Shown piece by piece: positions 53,673 to 60,951 of a stretch of DNA of 64,000 nt. Position numbers and translations under genes: made by a program. The DNA comes from Gemmatimonadaceae bacterium (GTDB taxonomy: Bacteria > Gemmatimonadota > Gemmatimonadetes > Gemmatimonadales > Gemmatimonadaceae). The notes beneath the pieces are model-generated. The model was not told the DNA's origin and searched no databases. It was given only the letters and a program-made list of their open reading frames with translations. Location: the NCBI GenBank assembly GCA_020851455.1, contig JADZCT010000041.1, forward strand, positions 62,001-126,000, given 5' to 3'. How positions within the stretch are numbered: the stretch's first letter is position 1; every line of letters begins with the position of its first letter.

Positions 53673-54752
53673 TCAATCGCCAAAGCTGATGCCCGTGTGA
53701 CGCGCAGTGCGCACGATATCGTGGTTGGGGTCCACCCGCCGAGGGGTGCGAAGCGCCTCCTCGATGGGAATCGTCACGATGTGCGGCGAGTGGAGCGCGA
53801 CCATCTGCCCCCACTTCCCGGCCTCCACCGCCTCGACGGCCGCGCCGCCAAACCGCGTGGCGAGCAGGCGGTCGTAACCGGTAGGCATTCCCCCCCGCTG
53901 GAGATGCCCCAGAACTATCGTGCGGCACTCCTTGCCGGTGCGCTTCTCGATCTCGTACGCTACGCGCTCGCCCACCCCGCCTACACGCCTGTCCTGCCCG
54001 GGGAGCGATGCTCCAATGATTGATTCCTCGCCACCGCTGGGCACGGCGCCCTCGGCCACCACCACCACGTCGAAGTGACGCCCACGCTGCTCGCGCGCCA
54101 TGATGGCATCGGAGACCTTCTGGACGTCGTACGGGATCTCGGGAATCAGGATCACGTGTGCCGCGCCGGCGAGCCCCGCGTAGAGCGCGATGAACCCGGC
54201 GTGGCGCCCCATCACCTCGACGACGATCACGCGATCGTGGCTCTCGGCGGTCGTGTGCAGCTTGTCAATCGCGTCCATCGCCGTGGTCACGGCTGTGTCG
54301 AAGCCGAAGGTCGTGACCGTGCCGCTCACGTCGTTGTCTATCGTCTTCGGCACGCCCACCACGCGCAGCCCCTTTTCCCACAGCCGCTGAGCAATGCGGA
54401 GACTGCCGTCGCCGCCAATCGCGATCACCGCGTTGATGCCAAGGTTGCGCGCGTTCTCGATCAGCTCATCAGAACGATCCACCTCGACGAAGCTGCCGTC
54501 GGCCTGCTTCACGGGATACGAGAACGGGTTCCCGCGGTTGGTCGTGCGCAGGATGGTGCCGCCGAGGTGCCCGATGCCGCGCACGTCGTCGCGTCCCAGG
54601 GGGACGGTATCGTCGTCACCCAGGAGCCCGGCATAGCCCTTCCTGATGCCAAGCACATGCCAGCCGCGGTCAACCGCGGAAAGCACCGCGGCGCGGATCA
54701 CCGCATTGAGGCCGGGGGCATCGCCGCCGCCCGTGGAAATCGCAACGCGCAT
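53673..54752 (-). CDS. pfkA: 6-phosphofructokinase
   Basis: This 359-residue enzyme of the PFK-A family phosphorylates fructose 6-phosphate. The start ATG at 54752 gives MRVAISTGGGDAPGLNAVIR. The donor loop is AIGGDGSLRIAQRL, the catalytic loop is VPKTIDNDVSGT, and the substrate residues lie in VEVMGRHAGFIALYAG and GHLQRGGMPTGYDR. Gly in GGDGS is the ATP-type residue, while Lys in PKTIDND is typical of PPi-using enzymes (E. coli has Gly there). The phosphoryl donor is therefore uncertain. It follows the SelW-like gene by 21 bp on the same strand, probably one transcript. Confidence 0.93.
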   Translation of the reverse strand: MRVAISTGGGDAPGLNAVIRAAVLSAVDRGWHVLGIRKGYAGLLGDDDTVPLGRDDVRGIGHLGGTILRTTNRGNPFSYPVKQADGSFVEVDRSDELIENARNLGINAVIAIGGDGSLRIAQRLWEKGLRVVGVPKTIDNDVSGTVTTFGFDTAVTTAMDAIDKLHTTAESHDRVIVVEVMGRHAGFIALYAGLAGAAHVILIPEIPYDVQKVSDAIMAREQRGRHFDVVVVAEGAVPSGGEESIIGASLPGQDRRVGGVGERVAYEIEKRTGKECRTIVLGHLQRGGMPTGYDRLLATRFGGAAVEAVEAGKWGQMVALHSPHIVTIPIEEALRTPRRVDPNHDIVRTARHTGISFGD

Positions 54753-54773
54753 CGTCAGGTCACCAGTTGGCCG

Positions 54774-55010
54774 TCAGGGCACGGGGTAGAGCTTCTTGAG
54801 ATCGGCCATCACCTCGCCGGGCATCGCATGCCGGCCAAGTTTCGACTTCTCGAACACGGGCCTGCCGTCCGCGACCACCTCGAAGCGACCGCCGCCCGAC
54901 TCATCGAGCGTGACCTCCGCGCCGGGATATCGTTCACGAATCGAAGCCGCCAGACTGACGGCTCGGGCTTCGTAGCTTCAGGAAACGCAGTACTCGATGG
55001 TGACACGCAT
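54774..55010 (-). CDS. SelW/Rdx-family selenoprotein (in-frame UGA = Sec11)
   Basis: Reading from the ATG at 55010 gives MRVTIEYCVS, an in-frame TGA (54980-54978), then SYEARAVSLAASIRERYPGA, EVTLDESGGGRFEVVADGRP, VFEKSKLGRHAMPGEVMADL and KKLYPVP to TGA at 54776-54774: 78 residues with the internal UGA read as selenocysteine. The CxxU motif sits exactly where SelW/SelT/SelH-like (Rdx) thioredoxin-fold proteins have CxxC or CxxU, and the rest of the frame keeps the family pattern. A hairpin follows the UGA (separate entry). The product is likely a small cytosolic redox protein. No selA, selB, selC or selD gene is visible in this window; these must exist elsewhere for decoding. The alternative is a point-mutated pseudogene. 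Confidence 0.82.
54942..54972 (-). promoter_or_regulatory. Candidate bacterial SECIS hairpin
   Basis: In the mRNA, five bases after the UGA, a stem CGAAGCC/GGCUUCG (7 bp) encloses a 3-base bulge (CGA) and an inner GCC/GGC stem. The inner stem is capped by an 8-base loop GUCAGUCU that begins with G. The apical loop starts 18 bases after the UGA. Bacterial SECIS elements lie immediately downstream of the Sec codon with a short apical stem and a G at the start of the loop, so geometry and loop base both fit. Confidence 0.7.
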
Positions 55011-55134
55011 TTGCGGAGCCAGGTTGGGTAAACGTTGAATATCGGCACCTTGCGCCACGTGGCGCCACCGGCGCAATCGGCGTAGCGTTCCGTCCAGCAA
55101 CCGCCGTTCGATTACCTGAGCAAGGAAAGACCAC

Positions 55135-56439
55135 GTGAAGATCCGGGCTCTTGCTGTGTCGGCAGCCGTGCTGGCGTTCGCCGCGCCTGCCTCCGCCCAG
55201 CGTCAGGACGCGCTCGCCGCCGAGATAGACCGCCAGGCCTCCGCGATGGCTGACCAGCTCGCTGCGTGGCGGCACGACATCCACGAGCATCCCGAACTGT
55301 CGTTCCAGGAAGTGCGCACGGCGAAGCTCGCCGCCGACCACCTGCGCTCGCTCGGCATCGAGGTGCGCACCGGCGTTGGCGGCAACGGCGTGGTTGGCGT
55401 GCTGAAGGGCGCGAAGCCTGGCCCGGTGGTGGCGCTCCGCGCCGACATGGACGCGCTTCCCGTGGCGGAGCAGGTGGCCGTGCCATACAAGTCAACGGTT
55501 CGCACGGTGTACAACGGCGTCGAGACCGGCGTGATGCACGCCTGCGGTCACGACATGCACACGGCAATGCTGATGGGCACGGCGACCGTCCTGTCTCGGA
55601 TGAAGGCGCAGCTTCCAGGTACTGTCGTCTTCCTCTTCCAGCCCGCGGAGGAGTCGCCACCAAAGGGGGGCGCCGGGCCGATGATCGCTGACCGCGCGCT
55701 GGACAACCCGAAGGTGGATGCGGTCTTTGGCCTGCATGTGGGGCCGGGCCCGATCGGGATGGTGCAGGTACGCGCGGGGCCGACCACCGCCGCATCCGAC
55801 GCCTTCCGCCTCATCGTGCACGGGAAGCAGGCCCACGGCGCGTTCCCCGCCTCGGGCGTTGATCCCATTGTCGTGGGTTCGCAGATGGTGCTTGCCTTCC
55901 AGACGATCATCAGCCGCCAGGTGGACCTCACGACCGCGCCGGCGGTGATCACGGTCGGGGCGTTCCAGGGCGGACTTCGTGAGAACATCATCCCCGACAG
56001 CGTCTGGATGATCGGCACTATCCGCACCTACGACGAAGCCATGCGCAAGTCAATCCACGACCGGATGCAGCTCATCGCGACCGACATCGCCCACTCCGCG
56101 GGCGCAACGGCAAGCATGACGATCACGCGCGGCTACGACGTGACGATGAACGATACCGGCCTGGTGGCCCGGATGACGCCCACCCTGGAGCGCGTGGCTG
56201 GCAAGGACCGGTTTGGCGAGTCGCGGCCAAGCGTGGCTGGCGAGGATTTCTCCCGCTTTGCCGCGCGCGTGCCAGGAATGTTCGTCAGTCTGGGCGTCAC
56301 GCCGGCCAACCTCGACTGGCGCACTGCGGCAGTGAACCATTCGCCGCTCTTCCAGGGCGATGACTCCGCGCTCCCGGTTGGGGTGCGCGTGATGGCCGCC
56401 CTGGCGGTGGATTACCTGCGGAGCGGGCGGACCCGGTAA
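55135..56439 (+). CDS. Secreted M20 amidohydrolase (hippurate/IAA-amino-acid hydrolase type)
   Basis: This 434-residue protein starts at a GTG at 55135, with GGAAAG upstream, and a signal peptide (VKIRALAVSAAVLAFAAPAS). M20D motifs: WRHDIHEHPELSFQE, ALRADMDALPVAEQ (Asp ligand), HACGHDMHTAMLMG (Cys and His), FLFQPAEESPPKGG (Glu-Glu), GLHVGPG (His), and VNHSPLFQGDD (final His). A lid/dimer domain sits in the middle (RLIVHGKQAHGAFPASGVDP). It would hydrolyse N-acyl or N-aroyl amino acids outside the cytoplasm. Divergent from the SelW-like gene by 124 bp. Confidence 0.93.
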   Translation: MKIRALAVSAAVLAFAAPASAQRQDALAAEIDRQASAMADQLAAWRHDIHEHPELSFQEVRTAKLAADHLRSLGIEVRTGVGGNGVVGVLKGAKPGPVVALRADMDALPVAEQVAVPYKSTVRTVYNGVETGVMHACGHDMHTAMLMGTATVLSRMKAQLPGTVVFLFQPAEESPPKGGAGPMIADRALDNPKVDAVFGLHVGPGPIGMVQVRAGPTTAASDAFRLIVHGKQAHGAFPASGVDPIVVGSQMVLAFQTIISRQVDLTTAPAVITVGAFQGGLRENIIPDSVWMIGTIRTYDEAMRKSIHDRMQLIATDIAHSAGATASMTITRGYDVTMNDTGLVARMTPTLERVAGKDRFGESRPSVAGEDFSRFAARVPGMFVSLGVTPANLDWRTAAVNHSPLFQGDDSALPVGVRVMAALAVDYLRSGRTR

Positions 56440-56451
56440 TCGCCCGGCCCG

Positions 56452-56730
56452 CTACTTCATCACCTGCACACCGGTCGCGTTCGCGAGCCGTTCGATCGTC
56501 GAGTCCTGCTTGGCCACGACAATCGTGAGCGAGTCAAGCTTCTCCTGCATGGCGCCCATGTTCACGCGAATATCATTCACCGCGTCGGCCGCCTCGAGGA
56601 GCTGGCCCTGCATCGCTGTGAGCGAATTCGGTGTTGCGCAACCGCCTGAGAGCGTCGCTCCTGCAACCGCGAGAACTACGGCTGCGCGCGACCGCGCGCC
56701 ACGGGGTCCGCGGAGCACATGGATAATCAT
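56452..56730 (-). CDS. Small coiled-coil lipoprotein
   Basis: This 92-residue protein starts at an ATG at 56730 with GGAGGG upstream. It carries a basic, hydrophobic leader and a lipobox LSGGC. The mature part (SLTAMQGQLLEAADAVNDIR, MGAMQEKLDSLTIVVAKQDS) has heptad-like spacing, so a coiled-coil helix is likely, as in Lpp-type outer membrane anchors. No family name can be given. Convergent with the M20 gene. Confidence 0.72.
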   Translation of the reverse strand: MIIHVLRGPRGARSRAAVVLAVAGATLSGGCATPNSLTAMQGQLLEAADAVNDIRVNMGAMQEKLDSLTIVVAKQDSTIERLANATGVQVMK

Positions 56731-56861
56731 CTGACCCTCCGGTCGTAACGCGCGCCGCTCACCCGCGGCACCGCGGCGATTCGATGGCCTGCGCAATGTG
56801 GTGATGACGCATGGCACCGCGCGGGAACGTACATCATCGGGACGCCCGCCGGGAGCGCCCA

Positions 56862-57290
56862 GTGCCGTCGCGAAGTGCCAATACGCTCATAGAACTCGTC
56901 GTGACGCTCGCGCTGCTGGCGATTGCCGCGGCTGTTGCCGTGCCGAACATCGTAACGATAGTTGACCGCCTGAACGTCCGGGCCGCCGCACACGAGGTGA
57001 CGCTCGGACTCTGGACGGCGCGCAACGCGGCCTCGATGCGCGGCGAGAACGTGCAGGTCACGATAGATGCCGGCACGGGGCGCATCCACGCGCTGGCCGG
57101 CGACGACACCATCTTCACGCGCGACCTCACCCGGCGCCGCGGCGTGCGCCTGGCGGTCACCCGCACCTCGATTGCCTACGCGCCCACGGGCCTCGGCATC
57201 GGTGCGGCGAACACCACGATCGTCGTAACCCGCGGGCGTCGAGCCGACACCGTCACCACATCGCGGCTGGGGCGCGTCGCGATCCGTTGA
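56862..57290 (+). CDS. Type IV pilin-like / pseudopilin (GspH/FimT-type)
   Basis: This 142-residue protein starts at a GTG at 56862, preceded by GGGAG. A very short leader is followed by the prepilin signature SANTLIELVVTLALLAIAAA with the conserved Glu at +5. The usual Gly-Phe at the cleavage point is Ala-Asn here. The rest (NVRAAAHEVTLGLWTARNAA; FTRDLTRRRGVRLAV) matches the GspH/FimT minor pseudopilin layout. No other pilus or type II secretion gene is in the window, so it must work with a system encoded elsewhere or be a relic. Confidence 0.8.
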   Translation: MPSRSANTLIELVVTLALLAIAAAVAVPNIVTIVDRLNVRAAAHEVTLGLWTARNAASMRGENVQVTIDAGTGRIHALAGDDTIFTRDLTRRRGVRLAVTRTSIAYAPTGLGIGAANTTIVVTRGRRADTVTTSRLGRVAIR

Positions 57291-57298
57291 CCGGCGCG

Positions 57299-58678
57299 CT
57301 AAGTCCCGAAATCGTACCCCGGCACCGAGATCCTCGGGATCGGCTGGCCGAGCACCCGCTCGATCGTGCGCACCATGGCGATCTCGTCGGCGCTCATGAA
57401 GGTGAACGCGTTGCCTGTCTTCGCAGCGCGTCCCGTACGGCCAATGCGGTGCACGTAGTCCTCGGCCTGCTGCGGCACGTCGTAGTTCACCACGTGAGTG
57501 ATGTTCGAGATGTCGAGACCGCGCTGGGCGATGTCGGTCGCCACGAGCACTTTCGTCTTCCCCGACTTGAAGTCGGCGAGGGCCTTGGTCCGCTGGCCCT
57601 GCGTCTTGTCGGCATGCAGCGCATCGGCGTCTATACCGTCACGCTTGAGGTTGCGGACCACGCGGTCGGCGCCATGCTTGGTGCGCGTGAACACGAGCAC
57701 GGAGTCCATCTTGTGCTCGCCGATCAGCGCCGCCAGGAGCGACGTCTTCTTGTCGCGTGGGCATGGGTACACGTAGTGCTGCACGGTGGTTGCGGCGGCC
57801 GATCTTCGCCCCACCTGCACCACGACCGGCTTGCGCAGATACTTGCGGGCGAGCGCCTCGACTTCCGGGGGCATCGTTGCGCTGAAGAGCAGCGTCTGCC
57901 GGTACCGGTCAACCTGCGCCACAATCCGGCTGATCTGCGGCGCGAAGCCCATGTCGAGCATCCGGTCGGCTTCGTCGAGCACGAGCACCTCGATCCGGTC
58001 GAACGAAACGTTCTGCTTCTCGAGGTGGTCGAGTAGCCGGCCCGGTGTCGCCACGACGACGTCAACGCCGCCGCGGAGCGCCTTGGTCTGCGGCTCGTAA
58101 CCGACGCCGCCGTAGACGCTCACCACCTTGAGCCCGCTGTGGCGGCCGTACTTGCGGAAGCTCTCCTCGACCTGCTGGCAGAGTTCGCGCGTGGGCGTGA
58201 GGATGAGAGCGCGCGTACGCGCCGGCCCGCCGGCGAGGCGCTCGACGATCGGGATCGTGAACGCTGCGGTCTTGCCCGTGCCCGTCATCGCCAGGCCGAT
58301 CAGGTCCCGACCCTTGAGCGCGAGCGGCACGGCCTCCTGCTGTATGGGCGTCGGATGCGCGTATCCCGCGTCCTTAAGCGCCCGCAGCACCTGCGCCGAC
58401 AGTCCGAGGTCGGCGAAGGTCGTAGACACGGTTGCGGCCTCTGCCGCGGCAAGCGCACCGCTGGGCTCCGGTGCGGGCCCGGAGCTTACGTCCTCCACGC
58501 CCGCCTCGATGAGCCGCTCCACCGCGGGCGCCACGGATCCGGCCGGACCGCCTTCGTCGTCGGGGTCGGAAATCGTGTCGGGGGCAGGCAGGGGCCCTTC
58601 ATCCGCCGCCGCGCGGCCGGGAGCGTCGCCTTCAGCCCCCCCCAACAATCCGCGCAAGAAACCCAGTCGCTTCAGCAC
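57299..58678 (-). CDS. rhlE: DEAD-box RNA helicase (RhlE-like)
   Basis: This 459-residue helicase starts at a GTG at 58678, nine bases after the alpha/beta hydrolase stop. About 85 low-complexity, acidic and Pro/Ala-rich residues precede the core. Core motifs in order: Q motif (YAHPTPIQQEAVPLAL), Walker A (AMTGTGKTAAF), LTPTRELCQQV, TPGRLLD, DEAD in LVLDEADRMLDMG, SATMPPE, VFTRTKHGADRV, VLVATDIAQRGLDI and HRIGRTGR. The short C-terminus ends soon after VPGYDFGT, typical of RhlE rather than DeaD. It probably unwinds RNA in ribosome assembly or decay. Confidence 0.93.
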   Translation of the reverse strand: MLKRLGFLRGLLGGAEGDAPGRAAADEGPLPAPDTISDPDDEGGPAGSVAPAVERLIEAGVEDVSSGPAPEPSGALAAAEAATVSTTFADLGLSAQVLRALKDAGYAHPTPIQQEAVPLALKGRDLIGLAMTGTGKTAAFTIPIVERLAGGPARTRALILTPTRELCQQVEESFRKYGRHSGLKVVSVYGGVGYEPQTKALRGGVDVVVATPGRLLDHLEKQNVSFDRIEVLVLDEADRMLDMGFAPQISRIVAQVDRYRQTLLFSATMPPEVEALARKYLRKPVVVQVGRRSAAATTVQHYVYPCPRDKKTSLLAALIGEHKMDSVLVFTRTKHGADRVVRNLKRDGIDADALHADKTQGQRTKALADFKSGKTKVLVATDIAQRGLDISNITHVVNYDVPQQAEDYVHRIGRTGRAAKTGNAFTFMSADEIAMVRTIERVLGQPIPRISVPGYDFGT

Positions 58679-58686
58679 TCCGAAAC

Positions 58687-59577
58687 CTAGCGCCGCGAAC
58701 CGAGGAACTCCACGAGCATCGAGTTCACCCGGTCGGGAACCTCCTCCATCACCACGTGTCCACCGCCCTCCACCCACTCGAGGCGCCCGGCGGGCAGCCC
58801 GGTCACGATTGCCGCCGTGTCGCGCGGACGCACCGTGCGGTCGGCGGTGCCGAAGACGACAAGCGTCTCGACCCCGAGTGCGCCAGCCATCGCTGGCGAC
58901 AGCGGCTCCCACGGAAACTCGCGCAGCATCTGCAACTGCGCCCGCACCGTAGCCGGGAACTGCGTCGGCGCCCAGTACTCGTCTACGTCGCGCGCGGTGA
59001 ACCAGCCAAGCTTCCCGTGCACACGGCGCTGCACCATCTCCACCATCTGCCTCGTTACGAGCGCTGGGGCGAGATCGCCAACAATGGCGGGAACGATCTC
59101 GGGGATGAACGGCGCGTAAGCGGCCACCGGCGTCACCTGCCCGAATCCAACTGCGCCAAAGAGCCCCAGTTGCGCAGACCGTCCGCGAACGGCGAGTTCC
59201 GCCGCGATCCGTCCGCCCATTGACTGGGCGATCACGACGGGGCGGTCGAGGCCGAGGGCGTCGAACAGCGCTTCAATGTGGCCCGCGAAGGCGCCAAGCG
59301 AATACGCCCCCTTGGCCGAGGGTGCATCCGAGAGGCCGTGCCCCGGGAGGTCGGGCGCGTAGCACCGGTAACCCGCCGCAGCCAGCCCGCGCAGCGTATG
59401 CCTCCACAGGTACGCCGACACCCCCCAACCGTGCAGGAGCACCACGGGGAGGCCGTTCTCCGGCCCCGCCTCCACGACGCGCAGCGTGACGCCGCCGGGC
59501 AGCGTGACGCGCCGGGCCGTGATGCCCTCCCATCCGTGCGGAAACCATTCCGCGGGAGCCAGTCGCGTCGCTGTCAT
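58687..59577 (-). CDS. Alpha/beta hydrolase
   Basis: This 296-residue protein of the alpha/beta hydrolase fold starts at an ATG at 59577. Oxyanion loop: VVLLHGWGVSAYLWRHTL. The APDLPGHGLSD strand-turn is typical of epoxide-hydrolase and haloperoxidase-like relatives. The nucleophile Ser lies in VVIAQSMGGRIAAEL, an acid in VFGTADRTVRPRD, and the His in VEGGGHVVMEEVPDRV. A cap domain is encoded between about residues 140 and 220. The substrate is unknown. Likely co-transcribed with the RhlE gene, nine bases downstream. Confidence 0.9.
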   Translation of the reverse strand: MTATRLAPAEWFPHGWEGITARRVTLPGGVTLRVVEAGPENGLPVVLLHGWGVSAYLWRHTLRGLAAAGYRCYAPDLPGHGLSDAPSAKGAYSLGAFAGHIEALFDALGLDRPVVIAQSMGGRIAAELAVRGRSAQLGLFGAVGFGQVTPVAAYAPFIPEIVPAIVGDLAPALVTRQMVEMVQRRVHGKLGWFTARDVDEYWAPTQFPATVRAQLQMLREFPWEPLSPAMAGALGVETLVVFGTADRTVRPRDTAAIVTGLPAGRLEWVEGGGHVVMEEVPDRVNSMLVEFLGSRR

Positions 59578-59620
59578 GGCTGCGGGCCCCGTGAAGCAGG
59601 AGCGCCGACGCCTCGTGGCG

Positions 59621-60778
59621 TCAGATCAGGTTGATGGGGCGCCCCGAGAGCCGCGCGATCAGCCCCACGCGGAACGTGACGTCCGTCCAGCGATCGTCGC
59701 CCGCGTGCTCCGGCTCGATCGGGTAGGCCGCCCAGCACCAAGGGTTCGCGCTCCGGGGCGTGGCCATGCCCTTATGCGGGTGCCAGACGCCGTCACGGTC
59801 ACAGTCGTCCATGAATCGCTCGTGCATCTTCACCCAGTTCTCGTTCCGCCGAAGGAAGCCGAGCCGCGCTACCAGCTCGAGCCACCCCAGCGCTGCGGGG
59901 ACGTCGGCTTCCACTGCGTTGCGGTGCGGCAGTTCGTCGCCCAGCACCGCCAGCGGGACATTCACCAGCCGCTTCCCGATCAGCTGCACCTTCGCCTGCC
60001 GCGGCAGCGGCCGCACGAGCCACTTGTACAGCGCCTCCATCTCTTTGTAGTGCTCGCTCCGGAAGAGCGGCATGTGCGCCAGCATGTGGAGCGAGTGCAC
60101 GGTGGGCGGGCACGCTTCCGCCGCAAGGACCTGCTTGTTGCCCACGCGGATCCACGGCTTCTCGGCAACGGGGCTGTCGAGGAAGCTGAAGATGCGCCCA
60201 AGGATCCTGCTGGCGGCGCCGCGCACGCGAGGGTCGCCCTCGAACCCCGCCTGGGCGAGCACTGCCGCGGCTGCCTCACGCAGCATCCGACGCGCAAGAG
60301 CCGGTGCGTCAGCATCCATTTTCCGCGATGCGGAGGGTGCGAGCTCGAACAGCAGAGCCGGGTCGTTGTCCTCGGCGAGAAGGCGGAAGAGCACACGCCG
60401 CGCCTGGTGGATGGGCGGCGATTCCTTGTCCCAGCCGAGCTCGACCAGCCTGCGCGTGGCGTGGATCGTGCCGATCCCAGCGCAGTCCGTCGCGCGGTGG
60501 GTCGGCAGCGCCAGCATTGCGTTGCCCCATGTGCCGTCAGCCGCCTGCGCAACCGCCAGCCGCAGCGCTGGCAGGAACGTGTACGGGAGGTTGGCGATCG
60601 CCGAGCCGGACTCTACCGGGAGGTCGGCGACTTCCTTGAACGAGCGGTACTTGATAGGCGCCGCGGCATGATCCAGCAGCCATCCCAAGCCAAAATCGAA
60701 CGGCTCCAGCGGCGCAGGCAGAGGCGGAAAGACGCTCACTGTAGGCGCAGGCGGCAGTGCAACCACGGGCTCAGTCAT
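59621..60778 (-). CDS. Helical protein of unknown function (possible alpha-toroid)
   Basis: This 385-residue protein has no signal peptide or membrane helix and starts at an ATG at 60778 (MTEPVVALPPAPTVSVFPPL). It contains repeated helical segments with turn motifs such as AQAADGTWGN and DDCDRDGVWHPHKGM. These recall the Q-x-x-DG-x-W turns of alpha/alpha-toroid proteins (terpene cyclases, prenyltransferase-like repeats). Catalytic motifs of squalene cyclase (DxDD) are not seen, so enzymatic function is unproven. It may be co-transcribed with the hydrolase and helicase downstream. Confidence 0.62.
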   Translation of the reverse strand: MTEPVVALPPAPTVSVFPPLPAPLEPFDFGLGWLLDHAAAPIKYRSFKEVADLPVESGSAIANLPYTFLPALRLAVAQAADGTWGNAMLALPTHRATDCAGIGTIHATRRLVELGWDKESPPIHQARRVLFRLLAEDNDPALLFELAPSASRKMDADAPALARRMLREAAAAVLAQAGFEGDPRVRGAASRILGRIFSFLDSPVAEKPWIRVGNKQVLAAEACPPTVHSLHMLAHMPLFRSEHYKEMEALYKWLVRPLPRQAKVQLIGKRLVNVPLAVLGDELPHRNAVEADVPAALGWLELVARLGFLRRNENWVKMHERFMDDCDRDGVWHPHKGMATPRSANPWCWAAYPIEPEHAGDDRWTDVTFRVGLIARLSGRPINLI

Positions 60779-60951
60779 ACCAACTCGTTGTGGGTCAATA
60801 ACTTGCGACCTGACGATTGTCCGGTCTCTCGTGCGCCGTCAACGTAAGCGTATTCGGGGAAATGCGCCAGCCCACGCGGCGCACCGGAATCCAGTGACCT
60901 GAAGCCAGTTACGGCATTTCTACGGGTGGCGGTCCAGATGATCCGGATTCG

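Noticed and set aside
54978-54980. Interpretation of the UGA in the SelW-like gene as a simple nonsense mutation
   Set aside because: The UGA replaces exactly the redox Cys of CxxC, the frame stays open and family-like afterwards, and a SECIS-like hairpin follows. A pseudogene remains possible but less likely.
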